From Firmicutes bacterium UBA3936 (GTDB lineage Bacteria; Bacillota; Dethiobacteria; Dethiobacterales; Dethiobacteraceae): a stretch of 16,889 nt of DNA. Under the pieces are notes generated by a model. The model did not search any database. It was not told the origin of the DNA and worked only from the letters and a program-made list of their open reading frames with translations. The stretch spans positions 1-16,889 of the forward strand of contig DGEC01000124.1 of assembly GCA_002385745.1 (NCBI GenBank), given 5' to 3'. This document shows positions 1-8,443 of this stretch, in pieces. Made by a program: the position numbers and the translations under genes. Numbering within the stretch: the stretch's first letter is position 1; every line of letters begins with the position of its first letter.

Positions 1-41
1 CCCGCAAATTGTCCTGCAACTCTTACGCTAGTAATTTGGCT

Positions 42-47
42 TATAAT
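42..47 (+). promoter_or_regulatory. possible sigma-A -10 hexamer
   Basis: A perfect TATAAT lies here, upstream of two hairpins and the glycosyltransferase gene. No good -35 box is found 16-18 bases upstream and there is no extended -10 TG. It could start a transcript carrying both hairpins as a leader. The stretch 1-194 holds no gene that I can see. Confidence 0.25.
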
Positions 48-71
48 TTATCTGGATAACCAGCATTTAAA

Positions 72-107
72 GCAGGGAGTCGGGGAGTTATCTCTCTGGC
101 TCCCTGC
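72..107 (+). repeat. strong 16-bp hairpin upstream of the glycosyltransferase gene
   Basis: GCAGGGAG (72-79) pairs with CTCCCTGC (100-107). The pairing continues inward through 80-87 and 92-99, with some G-U pairs, to a TTAT loop at 88-91. The next T-run (121-126) begins 13 bases after the stem, too far for a standard intrinsic terminator. It could be the terminator of an unseen upstream gene that has drifted, or a leader element. Confidence 0.5.
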
Positions 108-120
108 CGCATCTTCAGCA

Positions 121-180
121 TTTTTTGGCTTAACACTGCCTAAAGTTAAAGAAGCTTTTAGCCGGTGTTAAGCCAAAAAA
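121..180 (+). repeat. perfect 16-bp inverted repeat abutting the ribosome binding site
   Basis: TTTTTTGGCTTAACAC (121-136) and GTGTTAAGCCAAAAAA (165-180) are exact reverse complements separated by 28 bases. The right arm ends directly against AGGAGG (181-186), the ribosome binding site of the gene starting at 195. The T-run is on the 5' side and the A-run on the 3' side on both strands, so it is not an ordinary terminator. In a transcript starting upstream, the folded arm would sit next to the ribosome binding site and could reduce translation. That role is inferred. Confidence 0.6.
141..168 (+). promoter_or_regulatory. possible degenerate sigma-D (sigma-28) promoter
   Basis: TAAA (141-144) is followed after 16 bases by GCCGGTGT (161-168), against the motility consensus TAAA-N15-GCCGATAT. 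Two -10 mismatches and one extra spacer base make this weak. If real, transcription would start near 175, about 20 bases before the start codon at 195, skipping the left arm of the inverted repeat. This would place the glycosylation operon under motility control. Confidence 0.3.
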
Positions 181-194
181 AGGAGGCAGCAGTG

Positions 195-3100
195 ATGAAA
201 TTAAGCATTGCCATGATGGTAAAAAACGAAGAAAAATACTTGCAGGAGTGCCTGGAAGCGCTCCAGCCTCTAAGAGAAGCGGTGGATTCCGAGTTGATAA
301 TTGTCGACACCGGTTCGGAGGACAGAACCGTAGAAATCGCCCGGCAGTTTACCGACAAGGTTTATTTTCACCGGTGGAATAATGACTTTGCCGCCATGAG
401 AAACAAAACCATTGAATATGCTACAGGGGAATGGCTGCTAATTTTAGACGGGGACGAAATTTTAGCTGATGTTAAAGGGATTATCCGTTTCCTGAAATCT
501 CCGGACAGCAAAAAATATAAGACAGGTATTTTTAAATTTCGCAATATTACCAGCCTGGAAGATGAATCCGCATATAATACAAGCTTTGCTCCCAGGCTGT
601 TTAAGAATGATAATTTTTCTTACAAAGGTTCCATCCACGAGCAGCCGCAGTTTCAGCATCCTATTGTTGAGATACCCGGTGAAATAATCCACTACGGCTA
701 TCTTTCCACGGATAAGGAGCTGATGGAGTACAAATTCCGGCGCAATGTCGGCATTCTGAAGGAGGAGCTGGCAAAGAATCCGGAAAATTCTTATTACTGG
801 TTTCAGCTTTCCCAGTCTTACGGGATGTATCAGGACTATGAAAACGCTTTAGAAGCGGCCCTTAGAGCCTACCAGACCGCCTGCCGCAATAACGAGGATT
901 TGGCAGATCGCATGTATATCTACGACCAGTTGGCCCTCTGCTACCTGTGGAACAAAAGGTATGAAGATGTGGAAGCCACCTGCCGGGAAGCCCTGAAAAT
1001 AAAAAAGGGTTATCTCGACATACATTATTACCTGGCGGAAGCACAAAGAGCCATGAGTAAGGACAGGGAGGCTATCAAAAACTATCGTGAGTATCTCAGG
1101 CTTTATTTGGGCGACAACTACCAGGCGGACACTTCCGTATCGAATAAGACGGCAGGGAAGTATGAATATGTCTGTTTATGTCTTTGTGTGCTGTACCACA
1201 AGCTAAAGGAAGAAAAAGCGGCGCTCCGCTATGCAAAAAAAATCAGTTCGGAAAAAGTTTTCCGCCAGGCCATCCCGCAGATTGTTGAAATCTATGTTGA
1301 CAGCGGTAAGTTTATCAGGCTGCGGGAGTTTTATCAGGAAAAGATCGAAGAAAGTGAAGATGCTATTGTTAATGCCTTTTTTACCGCTTTGGAAAATACT
1401 TTGGCTAAACTTAAAGATGATGACAGGCGCGCAAGATTAATTGAATTATTTACTGCCGCAAGGGGCAGCTACGCCCTCTTGTACAGGGTAAAGCAGCTTG
1501 TTTTGCAGGATAAAAAGGAAATGCCCAAAGAATTATATGAGGCTGTAAAGGATATAGACTACCTTAAACTGCCGGTCTTTTTTGCCGATATTTTATACTG
1601 GTTCATAAAAAACAAGCATGAGTTGAGGGAGATAATCGGCCGGTTCCGTTTACCCCTGATTCAAAGCCATTTTGCTTATCTTGCACAAACGCACAAAAAC
1701 TTTTCAGAGGAGGCCGTTGCCTACCTGCAGGCATCCCCGCAAGCCGCTGATTTGGGTACCGCCAAAGTAAATAAAGAGCTGGCCAAGACAATACTGCTTG
1801 CCGATAAATGTAATGAGGAACAGTACAGGTATGCCCTGGAGAGATACCTTGCGGAAGGGACTTATTATCTTGCCCGGGTCTACAACCCGCTTTTATTGGA
1901 AAAGGGCCGGGTCGGCGATTTTATGTGTGACGAAGATGCCTTCCTCTTTTATCTGCAGCAGGCCCAAAAATACCGGGAGACAGACAAAACGGAATATGTC
2001 AGGAACCTGCGGCATGCCCTGCGGGTTTTCCCGGCCATGAAAAAGGGCATTGAAATTCTTTTGTCCGAAGTGCAGAAGGAGATGGACGAAGAAGAACAAG
2101 GCAGGGTTGCGGAAAATGCTGAATTTCAGCTCTTAATGGAGCAGCTAAAAGAAAATGTCCGTGTACTTTTAGATGCCGGCAGGATTGGAGAAGCAAAAAA
2201 CATTATTAACCAGTATCTGAAACTGGTGCCTAATGATGAAGAAATGGTGGCATTACAGGCGGGAATTGATGCAGTGCAAAAGCAAAATGCAAGCAACATA
2301 TCTCAAATGCAGGATTTGCATATAAAGGGAGACAGGTATCCGAAAGTTACTATAATTATTCCCACATATAATCAAAAAGAATTCTTAAAAGAAGCAATCG
2401 AAGGTTGTTTAAAACAGGATTATCCAAATTTAGAGATACTCGTTGGGGATGATTGTTCTACCGATGGAACTCATCTGATGATGAAAAAATATCAGGAGTA
2501 TCCGCAAATAAAATATATAAGAAATCCCAACAATCTTGGGGCTGGAAATAATTCGCAATACCTGCTGGAGAATCATTCCACAGGAAAATACGGGATGATT
2601 TTGAATCACGATGATTTTTTAATAAAAAAAGATTATATAGCAAAAGCTGTAGATTTGTTCAGGGAAAACCCCAGTTTGTCTCTTGTCTGGGCTAATTGTT
2701 TGATTAATGATGAGAACTTGAGCAAACAGTCTTCTACTAATTTTAAAATCCCCAAAATATTAAAAGGAATAGATTATTTTAAATACTATGAAACAGAAAA
2801 ATATCCGCATATTACCGGCACATTGACTTCAGTCTTTGACATAGAGAAATTAAAAAACACTAATTTTGGACAAGAAAAAACAAAAATCAGGGATACTTTT
2901 TTATATTTAAATCTTATGCTGGTAGGTGATGTTGGATTTATCGATGAACATGTTGCCGTATACCGGGTGCATAGAGACAGTATAAGTAATAATTTGCCTA
3001 AAGAATTTGATTTATCTACTATACGGGAATTTGAAAAGATTAAAAGTAATGTTTTGAAACAAAAAATTGCTACGGAAAAAGAAATGGAACTATGGATAAA

Positions 3101-3239
3101 CAATAGGGTATTTTCCTTTATTTCCTGGAGATTCCGGGTATTATGGGCTAATAATGAGAAGAAATATGCTTTGAAGCTGCTTGCCGGGATATCTGAAGAT
3201 TATCCCATTGTTTATGAAACTATTTTGGCAAACATATAA
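195..3239 (+). CDS. two-domain GT2 glycosyltransferase with central TPRs
   Basis: Predicted cytoplasmic glycosyltransferase of 1014 residues. The N-terminal GT2 (GT-A fold) domain starts MKLSIAMMVKNEEKYL, has its DxD-like motif LDGDE at about 84-88 and a GSIHEQ motif at 145-150, as in TPR-linked GT2 enzymes. TPR-like helices cover about 185-305, followed by a long helical middle. A second GT2 domain starts near 717 (VTIIIPTYNQ), with DDCSTDGT and a NHDD metal-site candidate near 803. Two catalytic domains suggest transfer of two sugars or a polymerising enzyme; the acceptor is unknown, and flagellin is inferred from the flagellar genes nearby. I chose ATG 195 because AGGAGG (181-186) lies eight bases upstream; an in-frame GTG at 165 lies inside the inverted repeat. 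GC content falls sharply at the start of the second domain. It is the first gene of the sugar operon. Confidence 0.85.
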   Translation: MKLSIAMMVKNEEKYLQECLEALQPLREAVDSELIIVDTGSEDRTVEIARQFTDKVYFHRWNNDFAAMRNKTIEYATGEWLLILDGDEILADVKGIIRFLKSPDSKKYKTGIFKFRNITSLEDESAYNTSFAPRLFKNDNFSYKGSIHEQPQFQHPIVEIPGEIIHYGYLSTDKELMEYKFRRNVGILKEELAKNPENSYYWFQLSQSYGMYQDYENALEAALRAYQTACRNNEDLADRMYIYDQLALCYLWNKRYEDVEATCREALKIKKGYLDIHYYLAEAQRAMSKDREAIKNYREYLRLYLGDNYQADTSVSNKTAGKYEYVCLCLCVLYHKLKEEKAALRYAKKISSEKVFRQAIPQIVEIYVDSGKFIRLREFYQEKIEESEDAIVNAFFTALENTLAKLKDDDRRARLIELFTAARGSYALLYRVKQLVLQDKKEMPKELYEAVKDIDYLKLPVFFADILYWFIKNKHELREIIGRFRLPLIQSHFAYLAQTHKNFSEEAVAYLQASPQAADLGTAKVNKELAKTILLADKCNEEQYRYALERYLAEGTYYLARVYNPLLLEKGRVGDFMCDEDAFLFYLQQAQKYRETDKTEYVRNLRHALRVFPAMKKGIEILLSEVQKEMDEEEQGRVAENAEFQLLMEQLKENVRVLLDAGRIGEAKNIINQYLKLVPNDEEMVALQAGIDAVQKQNASNISQMQDLHIKGDRYPKVTIIIPTYNQKEFLKEAIEGCLKQDYPNLEILVGDDCSTDGTHLMMKKYQEYPQIKYIRNPNNLGAGNNSQYLLENHSTGKYGMILNHDDFLIKKDYIAKAVDLFRENPSLSLVWANCLINDENLSKQSSTNFKIPKILKGIDYFKYYETEKYPHITGTLTSVFDIEKLKNTNFGQEKTKIRDTFLYLNLMLVGDVGFIDEHVAVYRVHRDSISNNLPKEFDLSTIREFEKIKSNVLKQKIATEKEMELWINNRVFSFISWRFRVLWANNEKKYALKLLAGISEDYPIVYETILANI

Positions 3240-3301
3240 AATTTAAAGATAACCGGGTGAAGTCATAGACAATTAATTTCAGAATATTGCGAGGAGATAA
3301 T

Positions 3302-4375
3302 ATGACCACTATCTTAGTTACCGGAGGCGCGGGATTCATCGGCAGTAACTTTATCACGCATTTGATGAATACTACTGAAAATACTGTTCTTAATTTAGAT
3401 AACCTGACATATGCCGGGAGTCTTTATTCATTAGAATACTTCAAATCAAATCCAAAATATATATTTGCAAAAGGCAGTATTAACGACAGAAAACTATTGG
3501 AATATTTATTTGAGAAGTATAGACCTTTTGCTGTTGTAAATTTTGCTGCCGAGACACATGTAGATCGTTCGATTGATCAACCCAGGTTATTTGTTGAGAC
3601 TAATATTCTCGGAACATTTGAACTGCTTGATGTCAGCAGGGATTATTGGCTGAACCTTGATTCAGAATCAAAGAATAAATTTCGTTTTTTACAGATATCA
3701 ACCGATGAAGTCTACGGCTCCTTAGGGGAGGACGGGTATTTTACAGAAGAAACACCTTATGCTCCCAATTCGCCGTATTCTGCTTCCAAAGCATCCTCCA
3801 ATCATTTGGTACGGGCATATTTCCATACTTATGGCTTACCGGTTTTGATTGTGAATTGTTCAAATAATTACGGACCGTATCAGTTCCCGGAAAAGCTCAT
3901 ACCGTTAATGATACTAAATGCCCTGGAAGGGAAGGAGCTTCCGGTGTATGGTAACGGCCGGAATATTAGAGATTGGCTGTATGTTGAGGATAACTGCAGG
4001 GCTATAAAAACGGTCTTGGAAAAGGGCAAAACAGGAGAAGTTTATAATATCGGCGGAAATTGTGAAAAAAGAAATATTGAGGTGGTAAACACCATATGTG
4101 AGATATTGGATGAATTGTGTCCAAGGCCGGATAAAAGGTCATACCGTGAGCAAATAATATTTGTTAAGGACCGCCCCGGACACGATTATCGATATGCTAT
4201 TGATTCAAACAAAATAAGACATGAATTAGGCTGGATGCCTCTGGAAACCTTTGACAGTGGTATCCGGAAAACAGTTAAATGGTACTTGGACAACCGGGAA
4301 TGGTGTAAAAAGGTACAGGAGGGAAATTATCAGCGTGAAAGACTGGGCATAATGAAAAAGACTGTGCTGAATTAA
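3302..4375 (+). CDS. rfbB: dTDP-glucose 4,6-dehydratase
   Basis: Converts dTDP-glucose to dTDP-4-keto-6-deoxyglucose with bound NAD, the second step of dTDP-deoxysugar synthesis. The 357-residue protein has the full family length. Visible are the Rossmann glycine motif GGAGFIG (8-14), the catalytic motif STDEVYG (133-139, giving T134, D135 and E136), the YxxxK pair Y159/K163 and the family stretch YGPYQFPEKL. ATG 3302 is chosen because GAGGAG (3291-3296) lies five bases upstream; an in-frame TTG at 3287 would overlap that site. It lies 62 bases after the glycosyltransferase gene in AT-rich DNA. No rfbC or rfbD is seen, so the product probably goes to the aminotransferase at 6312-7409 and not to rhamnose. 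Confidence 0.95.
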   Translation: MTTILVTGGAGFIGSNFITHLMNTTENTVLNLDNLTYAGSLYSLEYFKSNPKYIFAKGSINDRKLLEYLFEKYRPFAVVNFAAETHVDRSIDQPRLFVETNILGTFELLDVSRDYWLNLDSESKNKFRFLQISTDEVYGSLGEDGYFTEETPYAPNSPYSASKASSNHLVRAYFHTYGLPVLIVNCSNNYGPYQFPEKLIPLMILNALEGKELPVYGNGRNIRDWLYVEDNCRAIKTVLEKGKTGEVYNIGGNCEKRNIEVVNTICEILDELCPRPDKRSYREQIIFVKDRPGHDYRYAIDSNKIRHELGWMPLETFDSGIRKTVKWYLDNREWCKKVQEGNYQRERLGIMKKTVLN

Positions 4376-4393
4376 CAAAGGAGCCGTTAAGTT

Positions 4394-5533
4394 ATGTCAA
4401 CATATAAACAGTCAAAATGCATTATTATTTTTTCCGGATTTAATCCCAGAGCAGTTGTAGCATTTCTCCGGACCATTAGAAAACATAATGTGAAATATGC
4501 AATTATTGCCAAGTCAAAAGAAGATGCCATTTTTTTGACGGATTATAATAACAAGGTATTTTCTGTGCGCAAAACGACGGAACTTGACCTGGATGATATA
4601 ATTACTGCAATCAGAAAAGTGCAAAATCGCATAGTTGCGGATCAATATGTTATTGCGCCGACCTCGGAAGCACTAAATAGATTTGTTCTAAATAACAGGG
4701 ATGTTTTTCGCAAGTATTGCTGTGATATTTCTTTGGTTGATAAAGATTTATATGTGCTAATATCAGATAAATTCAGCTTTAGCAGGTTATGTTTAAAGAA
4801 TAATATTACTGTTCCTGAAGAACAAAAATTCAGTTACAATATGCAACTGCCTGTAGTTGCAAAGCCAAAGAAATATTTTTCAGAAAAAGAGGGTACTTCA
4901 TTATCGCCATATATTATAAAAAGTGTTTCTGATCTGGAGTGTTTTGTTAATAAAAACCGGATTGAGGAATATTACTTTCAAGAATATGTTGATGGGCGAT
5001 CTTTATATCTGCTTTATTACTTTACAAAAAACGGCAGGATTTATAAGCATTCTCAGGAAAATCTTGTTCAGCAAGCCGATGGGAAATCAATGATATATGC
5101 CGTTGCTTCGGATTTCCATTTCTCAGAAGAATCGCACAAATATGAAGCCATGCTCAAAAAGCTTAATTTTCATGGCTTAATTATGGTAGAAGTTAAGCAG
5201 CGAAACGGAAAAAGCTATATGATTGAAGCCAATCCAAGATTTTGGGGACCGTCCCAATTATTTGTAGACGCCGGCCATAATTTATTTGAAGTATGGTTGC
5301 AAGACAACGGTTTTTTACAAACCCCAATAGATTTTAAACAAAACAGGAATGACAGCAAGTATTTTTGGTTCGGCGGGTTGTTGCAAAATTATCGAAAGGG
5401 GAAAAAATTAACCTTTCATGCTGCCAATGAAATTAATCTTATGAATAAATTGCCTTCTCTTTTAAAACATGATGTTTACAGAAGGCCGGATACAATGCAA
5501 GTATTTATTAAGGAGCTTAGTGATGGATATTAA
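4394..5533 (+). CDS. ATP-grasp ligase, putative amino-sugar acylation enzyme
   Basis: A 379-residue protein with the ATP-grasp fold. ATP-grasp enzymes activate a carboxylate as an acyl-phosphate and join it to an amine or similar group. Seen here are an N-terminal Rossmann-like part (about 8-90), PVVAKPK (153-159) with a likely ATP-contacting lysine, FQEYVDG (195-201), GLIMVEV (261-267) and the metal-binding motif EANPRFWG (278-285). AAAGGAG (4377-4383) lies ten bases before the ATG. The gene is inside the dTDP-sugar operon, and its end overlaps the methyltransferase start. I infer that it links an amino acid or other acid to the amino group made by the aminotransferase. The substrate cannot be read from the sequence; a role in polysaccharide or peptide modification is an alternative. 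Confidence 0.75.
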   Translation: MSTYKQSKCIIIFSGFNPRAVVAFLRTIRKHNVKYAIIAKSKEDAIFLTDYNNKVFSVRKTTELDLDDIITAIRKVQNRIVADQYVIAPTSEALNRFVLNNRDVFRKYCCDISLVDKDLYVLISDKFSFSRLCLKNNITVPEEQKFSYNMQLPVVAKPKKYFSEKEGTSLSPYIIKSVSDLECFVNKNRIEEYYFQEYVDGRSLYLLYYFTKNGRIYKHSQENLVQQADGKSMIYAVASDFHFSEESHKYEAMLKKLNFHGLIMVEVKQRNGKSYMIEANPRFWGPSQLFVDAGHNLFEVWLQDNGFLQTPIDFKQNRNDSKYFWFGGLLQNYRKGKKLTFHAANEINLMNKLPSLLKHDVYRRPDTMQVFIKELSDGY

Positions 5534-6287
5534 AAAAAAGCTTATTGAATTATACCGGTGTTCCGGCAAACATGCCAGCTATCAAATAGTTTACGAAAAG
5601 CTAAACGAATTTATAGACGTCAACGGTTTTCAAACAATAGCAAGATATGAACGGGAAAGATTACAATATATATTGCAACATGTAGCGGTGAAAAACAAAA
5701 CAATCTTGGAAATTGGCGGCAATACAGGATATTTTACTTTCTCCTTGCTTGATGAGGGGGCAGAAGCAGTTTATTATTATGAATACAATACTGCACATGC
5801 GGAGTTTGTAAAACTGGCCGCCGAGCTTTTAAATGTCAGTGACAGGATCTTCATAAGAAACGAGTATTATTTATTTGATGCAAATGATCAAAAAAAATAT
5901 GGTATTATCCTGTTGCTGAATGTCCTGCATCATCTTGGAGATGACTATGGTGACCGGAGTCTCTCAATGGATCGTGCCAAAAAAAGTATAATAGACCAAA
6001 TAAACGGGTTGGCGTCAAGAACAGAAACTTTGATATTGCAAATGGGATATAACTGGAAGGGGAATCCAAATTTAGGTTTTTTTCAAAACGGCACAAAAAA
6101 GGAAATGATTGATTTTATAAGGGAGGGAACCCAAAATTACTGGGAAATTAAAAATATCGGTGTTCCTGAATTATGTGGGGAGAATATTTGCTACAAGGAA
6201 CTGAGTGATAGAAATATAAAAAGAATGGACCATTTGGGAGAATTTCTGAACAGGCCAATCTTTATCATGAAGGCCCTAAAGATCTAA
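5523..6287 (+). CDS. class I SAM-dependent methyltransferase
   Basis: A 254-residue protein with the methyltransferase motif I ILEIGGNTGYF (61-71), an acidic residue after the next strand (YYYEYN, about 84-89) and a motif IV-like LLNVLHHLGDD (131-141). The N-terminal 50 residues look like a helical cap. ATG 5523 is chosen because AAGGAG (5510-5515) lies seven bases upstream; an in-frame ATG at 5469 would extend far into the ATP-grasp gene. The reading frames overlap by 11 bases, suggesting translational coupling and joint function. The target is unknown. An O- or N-methylation of the sugar or of its acyl group is the best guess from context. Confidence 0.8.
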   Translation: MDIKKKLIELYRCSGKHASYQIVYEKLNEFIDVNGFQTIARYERERLQYILQHVAVKNKTILEIGGNTGYFTFSLLDEGAEAVYYYEYNTAHAEFVKLAAELLNVSDRIFIRNEYYLFDANDQKKYGIILLLNVLHHLGDDYGDRSLSMDRAKKSIIDQINGLASRTETLILQMGYNWKGNPNLGFFQNGTKKEMIDFIREGTQNYWEIKNIGVPELCGENICYKELSDRNIKRMDHLGEFLNRPIFIMKALKI

Positions 6288-6311
6288 ATATAATTTACGC
6301 AGGTGAAATAA

Positions 6312-7409
6312 ATGGACCAATCAATCCAGGTCACCCGTCCCTCAATGCCGGAATTTACTGAATACATAGAAGAAATAAAAGATCTTTGGGACAGCCGGTG
6401 GCTGACTAACAACGGCAAAAAGCACAGGCAATTAGAGAATAAACTGGCAGAGTATTTGGGTGCTCCATTTGTAACTTTGTTTGCAAACGGCCATTCAGCA
6501 TTAGAATGTGCAATAGAAGTGTTCGATCTTGCCGGAGAAGTTATTACCACGCCGTTTACTTTTGCCTCGACTACTCATGCCATAGTTCGAAACGGGCTGG
6601 AACCGGTTTTCTGTGATATTAACCCGGATGATTATACAATCGATACTGAAAAAATCGAAAAACTTATTTCAGACAAGACGTCTGCCATTATACCCGTTCA
6701 TGTTTATGGCAATATATGCAATGTCTATGAAATCGAGAGAATAGCCGGCAAGTATAATTTAAAAGTAATTTACGATTCTGCCCATGCTTTTGGCGTAACT
6801 GTAAACGGAGTGGGAGTTGCCAATTTTGGTGATATTTCTATGTTCAGTTTCCACGCTACAAAGGTATTTAATACTATTGAAGGGGGTGCTTTGACTTATC
6901 GAAATGAAAATTTAGCAAAGAAGATAAATGCTTTAAAAAATTTTGGCATTACAGGGCAGGATTCAGTTGAATACATAGGTTATAACGCCAAAATGAATGA
7001 GTTCCAAGCTGCCATGGGAATATGTAATTTACGTCATGTTCAAGAGCAGATACAAAAGCGAAAAGCTGTGGTAGAGAGATACAGAGAAAGATTAAATGGA
7101 ATAAGAGGTATAACTATACCAACCGAACCCCAAAAAGGGATTACCAGCAATTATGCGTATTTTCCGGTGGTATTTGACGGTTATAAATACAGCCGTGATG
7201 AAGTTGTTTACAGGTTAAGGCAGCAGAACATATACGCCAGAAAATATTTTTACCCGTTAACCAGCAGTTTTCAATGTTATAAAGGCAGATTTGATGACAA
7301 GACAACGCCAACAGCCAAGTACATAGCTGAGAAAATATTAGTGCTGCCTCTATATGCCGATTTGGATTTAAAGGATGTCGATAGAATTTGTGATATTATC
7401 CTGAAATAA
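6312..7409 (+). CDS. VioA-like dTDP-4-amino-4,6-dideoxyglucose aminotransferase (DegT/DnrJ/EryC1/StrS family)
   Basis: PLP-dependent sugar aminotransferase of 365 residues, full length. The PLP lysine is K184 in FHATKVFNTIEGGAL, the aspartate contacting the pyridine nitrogen is D155 in DSAHAFG, and the N-terminus has WLTNNGKKHRQLE. FHATKVFNT(I/F)EGGA together with LKNFG resembles, from memory, the viosamine enzyme VioA more than WecE. The likely reaction moves an amino group from glutamate to C4 of dTDP-4-keto-6-deoxyglucose. AGGTGA (6301-6306) lies five bases before ATG 6312. RfbA and RfbB encoded alongside supply the substrate. A C3 aminotransferase is less likely because no keto-isomerase is present. 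The family is certain; the exact regio- and stereochemistry is not. Confidence 0.85.
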   Translation: MDQSIQVTRPSMPEFTEYIEEIKDLWDSRWLTNNGKKHRQLENKLAEYLGAPFVTLFANGHSALECAIEVFDLAGEVITTPFTFASTTHAIVRNGLEPVFCDINPDDYTIDTEKIEKLISDKTSAIIPVHVYGNICNVYEIERIAGKYNLKVIYDSAHAFGVTVNGVGVANFGDISMFSFHATKVFNTIEGGALTYRNENLAKKINALKNFGITGQDSVEYIGYNAKMNEFQAAMGICNLRHVQEQIQKRKAVVERYRERLNGIRGITIPTEPQKGITSNYAYFPVVFDGYKYSRDEVVYRLRQQNIYARKYFYPLTSSFQCYKGRFDDKTTPTAKYIAEKILVLPLYADLDLKDVDRICDIILK

Positions 7410-7443
7410 AGAGAGATAATATACATATAGGGAGAGATGAATT

Positions 7444-8316
7444 TTGAAAGGCATAGTTTTGGCCGGAGGAAAAGGTTCGCGCCTATACCCGATTACCAAG
7501 GCTGTATCTAAACAATTGCTGCCTGTATATGATAAGCCGTTAATATATTATCCTTTATCTGTTCTTATGCTGGCCGGTATTCGAGAAATACTTATTATTT
7601 CCACACCTGAGCACACGCCGGCTTATGAAAGTTTGTTAGGGGACGGTTCCTGGCTTGGAATAGAATTGCGGTATAAAGTGCAGTCTGCCCCCAGAGGCCT
7701 GGCAGATGCGTTTATACTAGGCGAAGATTTCATTGGCAATGAAAATGTTGCTTTAATACTTGGTGATAACATTTTTTACGGACAGAATCTGACAAACATT
7801 CTGCAGGATGCCAGGAAATTAAAGAAGGGAGCCGTTATCTTCGGATATCCGGTGAAAGATGCACGCTCGTTTGGCGTTGTTGAATTTGACGAAGAGTATA
7901 GAGTTATATCAATAGAAGAAAAACCGGAAAAGCCAAAATCAAATTATGCAGTTCCGGGGCTCTATTTTTATGACAATAAAGTTGTGGAAATAGCAAAAAG
8001 TATTAAACCGTCAAAAAGGCAAGAGCTGGAAATTACCGCTGTTAATAATGTTTATTTGGAGCGCGGGGAGATAAAAGTTATTCCGCTTGGACGGGGAATG
8101 GCATGGTTTGATACCGGTACACCGGAAAGCTTGCTGAAAGCTGCCGAATATGTAGAAGCTATTCAATTAAGGCAAGGTTTTTATATCGCATGTCTTGAGG
8201 AAATCGCCTGGCGCAGGGGTTTTATCAATACAGAGCAGTTGCGCGCGATCGGTGAGAAATATAATATGACAGAATACGGTCAGTACTTGCTTTCCTTAGC
8301 CAATGAACATAATTAA
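7444..8316 (+). CDS. rfbA: glucose-1-phosphate thymidylyltransferase
   Basis: Joins glucose-1-phosphate and dTTP to give dTDP-glucose and pyrophosphate, the entry step for the dTDP sugars made by this operon. The 290 residues match the family length. Visible are the nucleotide-binding motif AGGKGSRLYP (7-16), SKQLLPVYDKP (22-32), LGDN (106-109) with the metal-binding aspartate, SIEEKP, and the C-terminal signature GRGMAWFDTGTPESL. The start is TTG 7444, with GGGAG (7430-7434) nine bases upstream; the nearby ATG at 7437 is out of frame. It is the last gene of the operon and is followed by a terminator. Confidence 0.95.
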   Translation: MKGIVLAGGKGSRLYPITKAVSKQLLPVYDKPLIYYPLSVLMLAGIREILIISTPEHTPAYESLLGDGSWLGIELRYKVQSAPRGLADAFILGEDFIGNENVALILGDNIFYGQNLTNILQDARKLKKGAVIFGYPVKDARSFGVVEFDEEYRVISIEEKPEKPKSNYAVPGLYFYDNKVVEIAKSIKPSKRQELEITAVNNVYLERGEIKVIPLGRGMAWFDTGTPESLLKAAEYVEAIQLRQGFYIACLEEIAWRRGFINTEQLRAIGEKYNMTEYGQYLLSLANEHN

Positions 8317-8360
8317 CCTGTCCCCTTTGACTCTGGGGATTCTGACGGTGTTATGATCGT

Positions 8361-8388
8361 AAACCGCTTGTTTTTTCAGGCGGTTTTT
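8361..8388 (+). terminator. intrinsic terminator of the sugar operon
   Basis: AAACCGC (8361-8367) pairs with GCGGTTT (8380-8386) around a 12-base T-rich loop, followed by T residues. It lies 45 bases after the rfbA stop codon. A second hairpin, GGCTTGGCGG (8405-8414) with CCGCTAAGCC (8420-8429), follows without a T-run. Confidence 0.7.
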
Positions 8389-8443
8389 GTGTCCGTTATG
8401 AAGTGGCTTGGCGGGCAGTCCGCTAAGCCCTTGGCGGCGGGAA

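Noticed and set aside
121..180. Inverted repeat as an intrinsic terminator
   Set aside because: The T-run precedes and the A-run follows the stem on both strands, so no T-run follows the hairpin in either direction of transcription.
3302..8316. Rhamnose biosynthesis operon
   Set aside because: rfbA and rfbB are shared with that pathway, but rfbC and rfbD are absent and an aminotransferase takes their place.
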